Source: an uncultured Bacteroidota bacterium (GTDB taxonomy: Bacteria; Bacteroidota; Bacteroidia; Chitinophagales; Saprospiraceae). From it: a DNA stretch of 34,283 nucleotides. Numbering within the stretch: position 1 is the stretch's first letter; each line of letters opens with the position of its first letter. The position numbers and the translations under genes are program-made. The stretch is taken from contig CAIZLM010000049.1 in NCBI GenBank assembly GCA_903933805.1, positions 1-34,283 of the forward strand. Direction: 5' to 3'. The notes beneath the pieces are model-generated. The model made no database searches. It worked only from the letters and a program-made list of their open reading frames with translations, and had not been told where the DNA came from. Below are positions 23,899 to 32,086 of this stretch, piece by piece.

Positions 23899-26379
23899 GT
23901 GGCTAAAAACGCACACAAAAAAGTTGCTTCAGCTCCAAAGCCGGCACCCTACTCCAATCTGACGTTTCCTGAAATACCTTGGCTGGCATGGGTCAACAAA
24001 CACGGTTCGCTGTTGTACCTCATAACAGCAAGTGCAATGTTGCTGTTTCTCTTCCGTGATTACCTTTTTGGGTCGCTGTTGTATTTGTTTGACGACGTAG
24101 GAAGCGACACAATTAACGTGTTTTATCCATCACTGAAACACGTGGCGGCCTACCTGCGCGAAGAAGGTTTGCCAGCATGGTCATTCCGACAGGGAATTGG
24201 TCAAAATATTTATCCGGGTAGTATTTCAGATGTTTTTAACTACCCACTTTATGCGTTGGGTTCAGAGAAACTGGTTTACGGAATAGCCTGGATCGAATGT
24301 TTCAAGCTTTTGTTGGGCGGTTGGCTTTTCACCCGTTATTTGAAAATGATGGCATTGGAAGGTTATGTTGCCATGATTGGTGGGCTACTGTTCGCTTTTT
24401 CAGGGTATGCCATGATAGGAAGTGGATGGTATATATTTTCCGGTAATCTCACACATTTTGCCTTGCTTTTATTGGGCTTTGAGCTGTATTACCAACGCAA
24501 ACAATGGTGGCTTTTTCCGCTGGCAGTGGGTCTTTTGGCTGCCGTTCAGGTCGTTTTAGCTTATTTTTATCTTGTCTTTTTAGCCATATATTTTCTTTGG
24601 CGTTATTTTACGTCGGGTAGGGAGCGGAGTTGGAGTGATATTGTACAGTTATCAGGGGTACTGATTGCTTTGGCGCTCTTGGGTTTCGCGCTGACATTGC
24701 CCATTTGGTTGCCTGCACTCAAAGAAATGTTGGACAGTCCGCGTGCGACCGTATCGAGTTTGTCGGACAAGCTTCGGTCTTTTCCGATGTTTGGCTTTGA
24801 CAATGCGGTAAATACTTCTTTGCTTGCCCTGCGTACATTTTCCAACAACCTCAACATCTCGGCTACCAATTTCAAACTTAACTACCTGGAGGCGCCGATG
24901 AATTACTGCGGCCTGCTGTGTTTGTTGTTGTTGCCGCAGGTATTTGTGGGTCTTGGGAAGCGCGACCGCATTGCTTATGGCGGGCTATTTGTCGTGTTTT
25001 TCATAACGCAGATTTTTCCTTATTTTAGGTACGCTTTTTGGTTATTTTCAGGTAATTACCACCGTAATCTATCCCATTTGTTTGGCATGGTGGTGCAGTT
25101 GTTGGCCCTGCTCGCCTTATTCAAAATGGTAAAGAACAAGAAGATCAATGTGTTGTTGTTGGTTATTACCTTGATTGGGTTGTTGGGGATCTTGTATTAT
25201 CCTTGGAAGGTGAAGGCTGCTCCCGAACCACAGTTTCTGGTGGCTTGCTTCTTGGTGTTGGAGGCCGTTTTAGTTTATTTGGCGATTCGGCCAGGTGGGC
25301 GGCATCTCGCATTGGCGGCATTGCCGGTTGTTTTGGTTGTCGAGCTGGTCTTTTCCGCTTGGCCGGTTATACACGATCGTTTTGCCATCACAAAAACACA
25401 ATGGGAAACGGATTATTACCAGGAACCCAATACGCTATCGGCCATTCATTGGATCCAGTCACAAGACTCCAGTTTTTACCGCATTATGAAGCCGGTGGGT
25501 TCGGGATCAAAGCGCTACAACAGCCTCAACGACGCCAAAGTCCAAAATTATTATGGTATGACCTCCTACCATTCGTTTAACCACCCCGGACTCATCAACC
25601 TACTGGTTGGAACGGGTGTTGTTGATACCAATTCTACCAGAAGAGATACGTTGGAGGGAGATACGCGATGGGCCATCGGCATTGGAAATGACCTGTTTTT
25701 GCAAACAATTACCAATTGCAAATATATTGTCAACAATAAGCCGCACTACAAGCAAGGAGCATTTATAAAATCGATCATGGACTCCCTTACATGCTTCGGC
25801 GACCAACGCGTCCTGCGGCTGAAGCTGGCCCTGCCGCTTGGCGTAGCGTATGAACATTATATGACCGAGAGCGAGGCATTAAAACTACGACCTCGCATAA
25901 ACAGACAATTGTCTATGATGAAGGTCGGTATTGTCAGGCAGGAGTTTGTGCCCCTGCTTGCTGGACTCAAAGCAGTGGTATCCGATTCCATTCCAGCGCC
26001 CGACAAATACACAATAGATATGATTTATGTCGATGTTGCAGCGCGACAAGTGGATACTTTTCGGGTTGACAAATTCAGCCAAAACCACATCACAGGCCAT
26101 ATTGACCTTAAAAAGAGGAAACTACTTTTTTTTAATATTCCGAATGATGAAGGGTGGCATATTACGGTGAATGGTCAACCGACAGAGCCGATTTTGGTCA
26201 ATTATGCTTTCATTGGACTTCCCTTGGACGCCGGGAGTCACATTATTGAGATGGTTTATCAGGTTCCTTTTTTGAAGACAGCAGAAATAGTAAGTTTGTG
26301 TGCAGGAATATTGTTTTTCTTGCTCATTTGTTTAAGTTTAGTGTTGAGCGCAAGAAAAAAATCCACGATCAAAGAATAA
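23899..26379 (+). CDS. YfhO-family multi-spanning membrane protein, copy 1
   Basis: This 826-residue protein has about twelve hydrophobic helices in its first 480 residues and a soluble C-terminal region of about 300 residues, followed by one last helix. This matches the YfhO family of GT-C-like enzymes, which add sugars to lipid-linked or cell-surface glycans in some bacteria. A conserved acidic loop follows the first helices (FDDVGSDTIN, about 64-73). The start is GTG in an identical setting in both copies (ACCGTGGC). Copy 2 at 29398 is nearly identical over the central and C-terminal parts but differs in the region of about 70-210 and in the last 60 residues. It takes the place usually held by gldD after gldE. 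The exact sugar transferred is unknown. Confidence 0.82.
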   Translation: MAKNAHKKVASAPKPAPYSNLTFPEIPWLAWVNKHGSLLYLITASAMLLFLFRDYLFGSLLYLFDDVGSDTINVFYPSLKHVAAYLREEGLPAWSFRQGIGQNIYPGSISDVFNYPLYALGSEKLVYGIAWIECFKLLLGGWLFTRYLKMMALEGYVAMIGGLLFAFSGYAMIGSGWYIFSGNLTHFALLLLGFELYYQRKQWWLFPLAVGLLAAVQVVLAYFYLVFLAIYFLWRYFTSGRERSWSDIVQLSGVLIALALLGFALTLPIWLPALKEMLDSPRATVSSLSDKLRSFPMFGFDNAVNTSLLALRTFSNNLNISATNFKLNYLEAPMNYCGLLCLLLLPQVFVGLGKRDRIAYGGLFVVFFITQIFPYFRYAFWLFSGNYHRNLSHLFGMVVQLLALLALFKMVKNKKINVLLLVITLIGLLGILYYPWKVKAAPEPQFLVACFLVLEAVLVYLAIRPGGRHLALAALPVVLVVELVFSAWPVIHDRFAITKTQWETDYYQEPNTLSAIHWIQSQDSSFYRIMKPVGSGSKRYNSLNDAKVQNYYGMTSYHSFNHPGLINLLVGTGVVDTNSTRRDTLEGDTRWAIGIGNDLFLQTITNCKYIVNNKPHYKQGAFIKSIMDSLTCFGDQRVLRLKLALPLGVAYEHYMTESEALKLRPRINRQLSMMKVGIVRQEFVPLLAGLKAVVSDSIPAPDKYTIDMIYVDVAARQVDTFRVDKFSQNHITGHIDLKKRKLLFFNIPNDEGWHITVNGQPTEPILVNYAFIGLPLDAGSHIIEMVYQVPFLKTAEIVSLCAGILFFLLICLSLVLSARKKSTIKE

Positions 26380-26385
26380 AATTTA

Positions 26386-26549
26386 GTAATTGGTTAGGTG
26401 GCACGCTGTCTGGCCCAAAAAGGCCCATTTTCGCCCATACTTCGCAGTTTTTTTGACCATAGCGCTGCTACGGCCTGCAAAAAAAATCGCTTCGTCTGGC
26501 AAAAAATGGCCACTTTTTTGTCTCAGAGGCGACCACGCTAACCAGTTAC
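26386..26549 (+). repeat. Family A element, long form, upstream of the GT2 gene
   Basis: This 164 bp unit has GTAATTGGTTAGGTGG and GCTAACCAGTTAC ends and an inner hairpin (CGCAGTTTTTTTGACC ... GCGCTGCTACGG ... TGCAAAAAAAATCGC). It is the inverted counterpart of 14-176. It begins 6 bp after the stop of the first YfhO gene and ends 37 nt before the glycosyltransferase ATG. Confidence 0.9.
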
Positions 26550-26586
26550 TTAATTTATTTCATCTCATAGTTCCAATTTTTCAGGC

Positions 26587-27531
26587 ATGGATAGTGACAA
26601 AAAAACACACATTTCAATTGTTTCTCCTGTTTACAAAGCGGAGAATATCGTTGAAGAATTAGTTGATAAAATCAAACAATCAGTATCTACACTTACCGAT
26701 AATTTTGAAATAATTCTAGTAAACGACTGTTCTCCGGATAATTCTTGGGCTAAAATACTTCAAGAATCTGAAAAAGATAGGCGCGTAAAAGGAATTAATT
26801 TAAGTCGCAACTTTGGACAGCATTTTGCTATTACAGCTGGCTTATATTATGTGAAAGGAGATTGGATAGTAGTTATGGATTGCGACTTGCAGGACAGACC
26901 AGATGAAATACAAAATTTGTATAAAAAAGCTCAAGAAGGTTGGGATATTGTTTATGCACGTAGAATTAAAAGAAAAGATAAATTATTAAAACGAATGTCT
27001 TCAATTATTTTTAATTGGGTTTATGTTTATCTTAGTGGTATTGAAAGGGATAAAAGTATTGCAAATTTCGGTATATATCATGCTAAAGTAATTGTTGAAT
27101 ACAATAAGATGAAAGAGTTAGCGCGTTCTTTTCCCTCGTTGATCCAGTATCTGGGTTTTAAATCATGCGCGATTGATGTTAAGCACTCAGAACGTTTTGA
27201 CGGTTCTTCATCTTATAATTTATCTAAACTTTTGTATCTTTCAGGTGATGTTATTTTATCTAATAGCAATAAGCCTTTGAAAATGACAATTAAGCTAGGG
27301 TTTTTTATATCATTTTTTTCGTTTTTTATATCAATTTATAATATTGGTGCTTATTATTTTGGCTTTATTAAAGTGGCGGGGTTTACTACGACTGTTTTTT
27401 CAATCTGGTTTGTTGGCGGTTTAATATTGACTGTACTAGGGATTTTAGGTTTATATATAGGTAAAATATTTAATGAAGTAAAAGGCAGACAACTATTTAT
27501 AGTTTCAGGTGAAATAAATATTGAGAAATGA
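26587..27531 (+). CDS. Family 2 glycosyltransferase with C-terminal membrane helices (GtrB/DPM-like)
   Basis: This 314-residue enzyme would transfer a sugar from a nucleotide donor to a polyprenyl phosphate carrier at the inner membrane. It has the GT2 opening ISIVSPVYKAENIVEELV, VNDCSPDNSW (46-55), the metal-binding MDCDLQDRPDEI (97-108), SRNFGQHFAITAGL, and two C-terminal membrane helices (about 237-260 and 270-296), as in undecaprenyl-phosphate sugar transferases. Its base composition is clearly more AT-rich than all its neighbours, with many AAA, ATT and TTA codons, suggesting recent transfer. It stands between two family A/YfhO blocks. A role in a lipid-linked precursor for the neighbouring YfhO proteins is inferred, not shown. 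Confidence 0.88.
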   Translation: MDSDKKTHISIVSPVYKAENIVEELVDKIKQSVSTLTDNFEIILVNDCSPDNSWAKILQESEKDRRVKGINLSRNFGQHFAITAGLYYVKGDWIVVMDCDLQDRPDEIQNLYKKAQEGWDIVYARRIKRKDKLLKRMSSIIFNWVYVYLSGIERDKSIANFGIYHAKVIVEYNKMKELARSFPSLIQYLGFKSCAIDVKHSERFDGSSSYNLSKLLYLSGDVILSNSNKPLKMTIKLGFFISFFSFFISIYNIGAYYFGFIKVAGFTTTVFSIWFVGGLILTVLGILGLYIGKIFNEVKGRQLFIVSGEINIEK

Positions 27532-28084
27532 AGTACACAGAAATTTGGGTTTTTCGTGACTTTATATGGGTTATTAAACAAGTAAAAACGTAAGCCTCCT
27601 ACCAAACCCATATTGCGTATCCGGTATCTTCAACCACTGCATGGCATAGCCAGTTTTATGCCAGTGTTTTCCAGACACACTTTTTGAGATATTACCGACA
27701 ATCAGAAGATAACACGTTAAAAGCCAAATATTTTTTTCGGCGTCTAAACCGGAAGGTTCGTAAAAATCTCTAAATTTGCGATAGTTCAGGATAAGCATAG
27801 ATTATCATGTCGTGAGAAAATACAAAAATCGGGCTTCCTACGTCTCTTATTAAATATGCCTAGTGTCGCGTCCAGTGAATGGCCCACGAATTGGGGAGGC
27901 AAATCTTTTCTTCATCAAGGCGTGAGGAGGGCGCAATACGGGATATTGTAACCGACGAACAACGCAGAGGAAGGAAAAATTGGACCGCCAAATCCATGGG
28001 CAATTGACTGGACACGGCACTAGTAGTATGCTGTGCGTATTGTGCAAAACCTGTTAGTCATTTACCAGTTACGTACTTTTTTTT
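27532..28084. other. Gene-free stretch of repeats and debris
   Basis: There is no convincing gene. A minus-strand frame (27798-27574, 74 codons, protein-like ending WLKIPDTQYGFGRRLTFLLV) has no recognisable family. It overlaps a piece related to the 39 bp repeat near 4.9 kb: GTAAGCCTCC followed by ACCCCATATTG-type sequence at about 27589-27616, inverted. A family B element fills 27859-28023. This looks like degraded insertion debris. Confidence 0.4.
27859..28023. repeat. Family B palindromic element, long form
   Basis: CCTAGTGTCGCGTCCAGT at the left mirrors ACTGGACACGGCACTAG at the right, with AATGGCCCA and TGGGCAAT continuing the pairing inward. The internal 110 bp shows no gene. The short copy at 15045-15093 has the same ends. 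The terminal TAGTGTC...GTCCA resembles the ends of the ISNCY element at 31995. Confidence 0.8.
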
Positions 28085-29212
28085 ATGCAAATTCCATTCA
28101 ATCGTCCATACCTCACCGGCAAGGAATTGCACTACCTCTATCAAGCGGTTCAGAACGGCCATCTCTCCGGCAACGGAATATTTACAAAGCATTGCCACTC
28201 ATTCTTTCAACAACAGTATGGTTATAAAAAGTGCTTATTGACAACATCGTGCACCGATGCACTTGAAATGACAGCGCTGTTAGCCGATATTCAATTGGGA
28301 GACGAGGTTATCATGCCATCTTTTACCTTCGTTTCAACAGCCAACGCTTTTGTTCTTAGAGGGGCTAAAATTGTCTTCGCTGACAGTCACCCTGATCAGC
28401 CAAATTTGGATGAAAGGTTGATTGAATCGCTTATTACCTCCCGCACAAAGGCAATTGTGGTGGTGCACTACGCCGGTGTGGCATGTAATATGACGCCAAT
28501 TCTCCAACTAGCAAGCCGTTACGGGTTAATCGTTATTGAAGATGCTGCCCAAGCGATTGATAGTTACTATGAAGGTAGAATCCTTGGCAGTATAGGTGAT
28601 ATGGCAGCCTTTTCTTTTCATGAAACTAAAAACTTACAGGCTGGGGAGGGCGGAATGCTCACGGTAAATAATGCTGATTTTGTCCACAGGTCAGAAATAT
28701 TGTGGGAAAAAGGAACCAACAGAACTGCGTTTTTTCGCGGTGAAGTTGATAAATACGGTTGGGTTGATATTGGAAGCTCTTTTTTGCCTTCAGAAATGGT
28801 GTCTGCGTTTCTTTTTGCCCAACTAGAACACCTGCAGGAGATTCAACAAAAAAGGCTTCATATTTGGCATCGGTATGCCAATGAACTGGCGCCACTCGCA
28901 GAAAAAGGCCACTTCCAATTGCCTGTTATTCCAAGTTATGCAAGCAACAATGCACACATGTTTTACTTAGTGCTCCCGTCTGAAATCATGCGCACTGTTT
29001 TAATCACTAAGCTGAAAGAAGCAGGCGTAAACGCTGTTTTTCACTACCAATCATTGCACAAATCTCCCTACTTTAATGACAAACATGATGGTAGGCAGTT
29101 GTTAAATAGCGATATATTCAGCGATTGTCTGTTAAGGCTACCTATATTTTTTGAATTAACAGAAATACAACAGTTGTATATAATAGATCAGATCAGTAGG
29201 GCTTATAAGTAG
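28085..29212 (+). CDS. wecE: dTDP-4-amino-4,6-dideoxygalactose transaminase
   Basis: This 375-residue PLP-dependent aminotransferase of the DegT/DnrJ/EryC1 group closely follows the WecE/RffA pattern, including GDEVIMPSFTFVSTANAFVL (72-91), VHYAGVACNM (127-136), VIEDAAQAID, the PLP-lysine segment FSFHETKN (Lys182) and EKGTNRTAFFRGEVDKYGWV. WecE makes dTDP-4-amino-4,6-dideoxy-D-galactose for surface glycans such as enterobacterial common antigen. One glycine of the family's GGEGG loop is replaced (QAGEGG), which is minor. It lies among glycan genes (GT2, YfhO) but no dTDP-sugar synthesis genes are in the window. The ATG at 28085 gives the expected N-terminus (MQIPFNRPYL). Confidence 0.9.
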   Translation: MQIPFNRPYLTGKELHYLYQAVQNGHLSGNGIFTKHCHSFFQQQYGYKKCLLTTSCTDALEMTALLADIQLGDEVIMPSFTFVSTANAFVLRGAKIVFADSHPDQPNLDERLIESLITSRTKAIVVVHYAGVACNMTPILQLASRYGLIVIEDAAQAIDSYYEGRILGSIGDMAAFSFHETKNLQAGEGGMLTVNNADFVHRSEILWEKGTNRTAFFRGEVDKYGWVDIGSSFLPSEMVSAFLFAQLEHLQEIQQKRLHIWHRYANELAPLAEKGHFQLPVIPSYASNNAHMFYLVLPSEIMRTVLITKLKEAGVNAVFHYQSLHKSPYFNDKHDGRQLLNSDIFSDCLLRLPIFFELTEIQQLYIIDQISRAYK

Positions 29213-29237
29213 GGGTCAATATTTGTTGTACGGGATT

Positions 29238-29318
29238 GTAACTTGTTAGGAGACACGCTGTCTAGTCAAAAAATGGCTACTTTTTTTACCTCAGATGCAG
29301 CCACCCAACCAGTTTTAC
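29238..29318 (+). repeat. Family A element, diverged short form, upstream of the second YfhO gene
   Basis: The left arm GTAACTTGTTAGGAGACACG and core CAAAAAATGGCTACTTTTTT are present. The right end CCCAACCAGTTTTAC has a two-base insertion. It lies 79 nt before the GTG start of the second YfhO gene, in forward sense. Confidence 0.85.
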
Positions 29319-29360
29319 GGGATTTTATTTATAATATATACGGACTGCGTATGCATTTCT

Positions 29361-29368
29361 TATATTTG
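29361..29368 (+). promoter_or_regulatory. -7 promoter box of the second YfhO gene
   Basis: TATATTTG in the context TTTCTTATATTTGCC, as before the first copy, 29 nt upstream of the GTG start. Confidence 0.6.
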
Positions 29369-29397
29369 CCCCGTATCAACTATTTCAACTATTGACC

Positions 29398-31878
29398 GTG
29401 GCAAAAAACGCACCCAAAAAAGCTGCTTCAGCTCCAAAGCCGGCACCCTCCTCCAATCTGACGTTTCCTGAAATACCTTGGTTGGTATGGGTCAACAAAC
29501 ACGGATCGCTGTTGTACTTTCTAACAGCAAGTGCTATGTTGCTGTTTCTCTTCAGTGACTACCTTTTTGGGTCACTGCTGTATTTGTTTGACGACGTGGG
29601 AAGCGACACGATTAATATTAATTATCCTTCTTTGAGGCTTGTAGCAGACTACTTGCATGAAGAAGGTTTTCCCGGATGGTCGTTTCGCCGCGGTATCGGA
29701 CAGAATATTTATCCGGGTAGCTTGTCTGACCCTTTTTATTACCCCTTGTTCGCACTGGGCGGTGAAAAATTGGTGTACGGAATAGCTTGGATGGAATGTT
29801 TCAAACTTTTGCTTGGTGGGTGGCTCTTCACCAGTTTCTTGAAAATGATCAAGTTGGACGGTTATGTAGCCATGCTTGGCGGGCTGTTGTTTGCTTTTTC
29901 AGGATATGCCATGATAGGAAGTGGATGGAATATATTTTCTACATTTCTTACCAATGCGGCCTTACTATTATTAGCGTTTGAGTTGTACTTCCAGCGCAAA
30001 CAATGGTGGCTTTTTCCGCTGGCAGTGGGACTTCTTGCTGCTGTTTCGCCTTTTTATAGCTATATTTATCTTTCTTTTTTGGCAGTATATGCGCTGTGGC
30101 GTTATTTTACTTCCGGTAGAGCGCGGAGTTGGACAGATTTCGTACAGTTATCAGTTTCACTGATTGCGTTGGCGCTCTTGGGTTTCGCGCTGACGTTGCC
30201 CATTTGGGTGCCGGCACTTAAAGAAATGGTGGACAGTCCGCGTGCGACCGTATCGAGTTTGTCGGACAAGCTTCGGTCTTTTCCGATGTTTGGCTTTGAC
30301 AATGCGGTGAATACTTCTTTGCTTGCCCTGCGCACCTTTTCCAACAACCTCAACGTCTCGGCCACCAATTTCAAACTTAACTACCTGGAGGCGCCGCTAA
30401 ACTACTGCGGCCTGCTGTGTTTGTTGTTGTTGCCGCAGGTATTTGTGGGCCTTGGGAAGCGCGATCGCATTGCTTATGGCGGTCTATTTGGCTTTTTTCT
30501 TATTACACAGATTTTCCCCTATTTCAGGTATGCTTTTTGGTTGTTTTCGGGCGATTACCACCGAAGTTTATCCCATTTGTTTGGTATGGTGGTGCAGTTG
30601 TTGGCCCTGCTTGCCCTATTCAAATTGGTCAAGAACAAGAAGATCAATGTGTTGTTGTTGGTCATCACCTTGATTGGGTTGTTGGGGATCTTGTATTATC
30701 CTTGGAAGGTGAAGGCTGCTCCCGAACCGCAGTTTCTGGTGGCTTGTTTCTTGGTGTTGGAGGCCGTTTTAGTTTATTTGGCAACTCGGCCGGGGGCGCG
30801 GCATCTTGCATTGGCGGCATTGCCGGTTGTATTGGTTGTCGAGCTGGTCTTTTCCGCTTGGCCGGTTTTACACGATCGTTTTGCCATGACAAAAACACAA
30901 TGGGAAACAGGTTATTACCAGGAACCCAATACGGTTGCGGCCATTGATTGGATCCAGGCACAAGACTCCAGTTTTTACCGTATTATGAAGCCGGTGGGTT
31001 CGGGATCAAAGCGCTACAACAGCCTCAATGATGGCAACGTAATGCAGTATAATGGTATGACCTCCTACCACTCGTTTAACCACCCCGGACTCATCAACCT
31101 GCTTGTTGGAACGGGTGTTGTTGACACCAATTCTACCAGAAGGGATACGTTGGAGGAAGATACGCGATGGGCCATCGGCATTGGGAATGACCTGTTTTTA
31201 CAAACCGTTACCAATTGCAAATATATTGTCAACAATCAGCCCCACTACAAGCAAGGAGCATTTACAAAAGCGATCATAGACTCCCTCACGTGTTTCGGCG
31301 ACCAACGCGTCCTGCGCCTGAAACTGGCCCTTCCGTTGGGTGTGACGTATGACCAATACATGACCGAAAGCGAGGCTTTCAAACTACGACCTCGTATAAA
31401 CCGGCAATTGTCTATGATGAAGGTCGGCATTGTCAGGCAGGAGTTTGTACCCAAGCTTGCTGGGCTCAAAGCAGTGGTATCCGATTCCATTCCAGCGCCC
31501 GACAAATACACAATAAATATGATTTATGTCGATGTTGCAGCGCGACAAGTGGATACTTTTCGGGTTGACAAATTCAGTCAAAACCACATCACAGGCCATA
31601 TTGATCTTAAAAAGAGGAAGCTACTTTTTTTAAATATTCCGCGCGATGAAGGGTGGCATATTACGGTGAATGGTCAACCGACGGAGTCTGTTTTGGTCAA
31701 TTATGCCTTCATCGGGCTTCCCTTGGACGCAGGGAGTTACGACATAGCGCTCACTTTTGAGGTTCCTCTGCTGAAAACAGCGGGCTTGATAAGCTTGTGT
31801 GCATTGTTGCTGTATGGAATATTGATGTTATTGCAGTTTGTGATCAAATTTAGGGCTAAGGGTATAAGAAGTAGTTAG
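29398..31878 (+). CDS. YfhO-family multi-spanning membrane protein, copy 2
   Basis: This 826-residue paralogue has the same layout as copy 1: about twelve helices, the acidic FDDVGSDTIN loop, a soluble C-terminal part and a last helix. Long stretches of roughly residues 245-500 and 560-770 differ by only scattered residues and are nearly identical at DNA level. By contrast, the region of about 72-210 shows many changes (for example YIFSGNLTHFALLLLGF versus NIFSTFLTNAALLLLAF), and the last 55 residues are unrelated in detail. This suggests duplication followed by gene conversion in the middle and divergence at the ends. A start two codons upstream (TTG) is possible, but the GTG matches copy 1. 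Acceptor or donor specificity may differ between the copies. Confidence 0.82.
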   Translation: MAKNAPKKAASAPKPAPSSNLTFPEIPWLVWVNKHGSLLYFLTASAMLLFLFSDYLFGSLLYLFDDVGSDTININYPSLRLVADYLHEEGFPGWSFRRGIGQNIYPGSLSDPFYYPLFALGGEKLVYGIAWMECFKLLLGGWLFTSFLKMIKLDGYVAMLGGLLFAFSGYAMIGSGWNIFSTFLTNAALLLLAFELYFQRKQWWLFPLAVGLLAAVSPFYSYIYLSFLAVYALWRYFTSGRARSWTDFVQLSVSLIALALLGFALTLPIWVPALKEMVDSPRATVSSLSDKLRSFPMFGFDNAVNTSLLALRTFSNNLNVSATNFKLNYLEAPLNYCGLLCLLLLPQVFVGLGKRDRIAYGGLFGFFLITQIFPYFRYAFWLFSGDYHRSLSHLFGMVVQLLALLALFKLVKNKKINVLLLVITLIGLLGILYYPWKVKAAPEPQFLVACFLVLEAVLVYLATRPGARHLALAALPVVLVVELVFSAWPVLHDRFAMTKTQWETGYYQEPNTVAAIDWIQAQDSSFYRIMKPVGSGSKRYNSLNDGNVMQYNGMTSYHSFNHPGLINLLVGTGVVDTNSTRRDTLEEDTRWAIGIGNDLFLQTVTNCKYIVNNQPHYKQGAFTKAIIDSLTCFGDQRVLRLKLALPLGVTYDQYMTESEAFKLRPRINRQLSMMKVGIVRQEFVPKLAGLKAVVSDSIPAPDKYTINMIYVDVAARQVDTFRVDKFSQNHITGHIDLKKRKLLFLNIPRDEGWHITVNGQPTESVLVNYAFIGLPLDAGSYDIALTFEVPLLKTAGLISLCALLLYGILMLLQFVIKFRAKGIRSS

Positions 31879-32086
31879 CCTTTTGTTCAAATTTTGAAGC
31901 ACCTCGAGTAGAAACTCTTTTAATTTGTTACAAATATAATACGATGAAGCATGAAAATAATTCAAAAAAATTAATTATGGCTAAAGTTATTATGTAGTGT
32001 CTGTCCATACAGTCGTAGCCGCTCATAAAGATAAGGCGGTCAATGAATTATACCCTTAGATGTCGAATAATTTTTAAACTTTGTGG

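Noticed and set aside
27574-27798. Minus-strand 74-codon frame downstream of the GT2 gene
   Set aside because: It has no recognisable family, no promoter and overlaps repeat sequence; kept only as a remark on the gene-free stretch.
14-29318. Regular repeats as a CRISPR array
   Set aside because: Copies are kilobases apart, palindromic over their whole length and lack spacer-like units; no cas genes are present.
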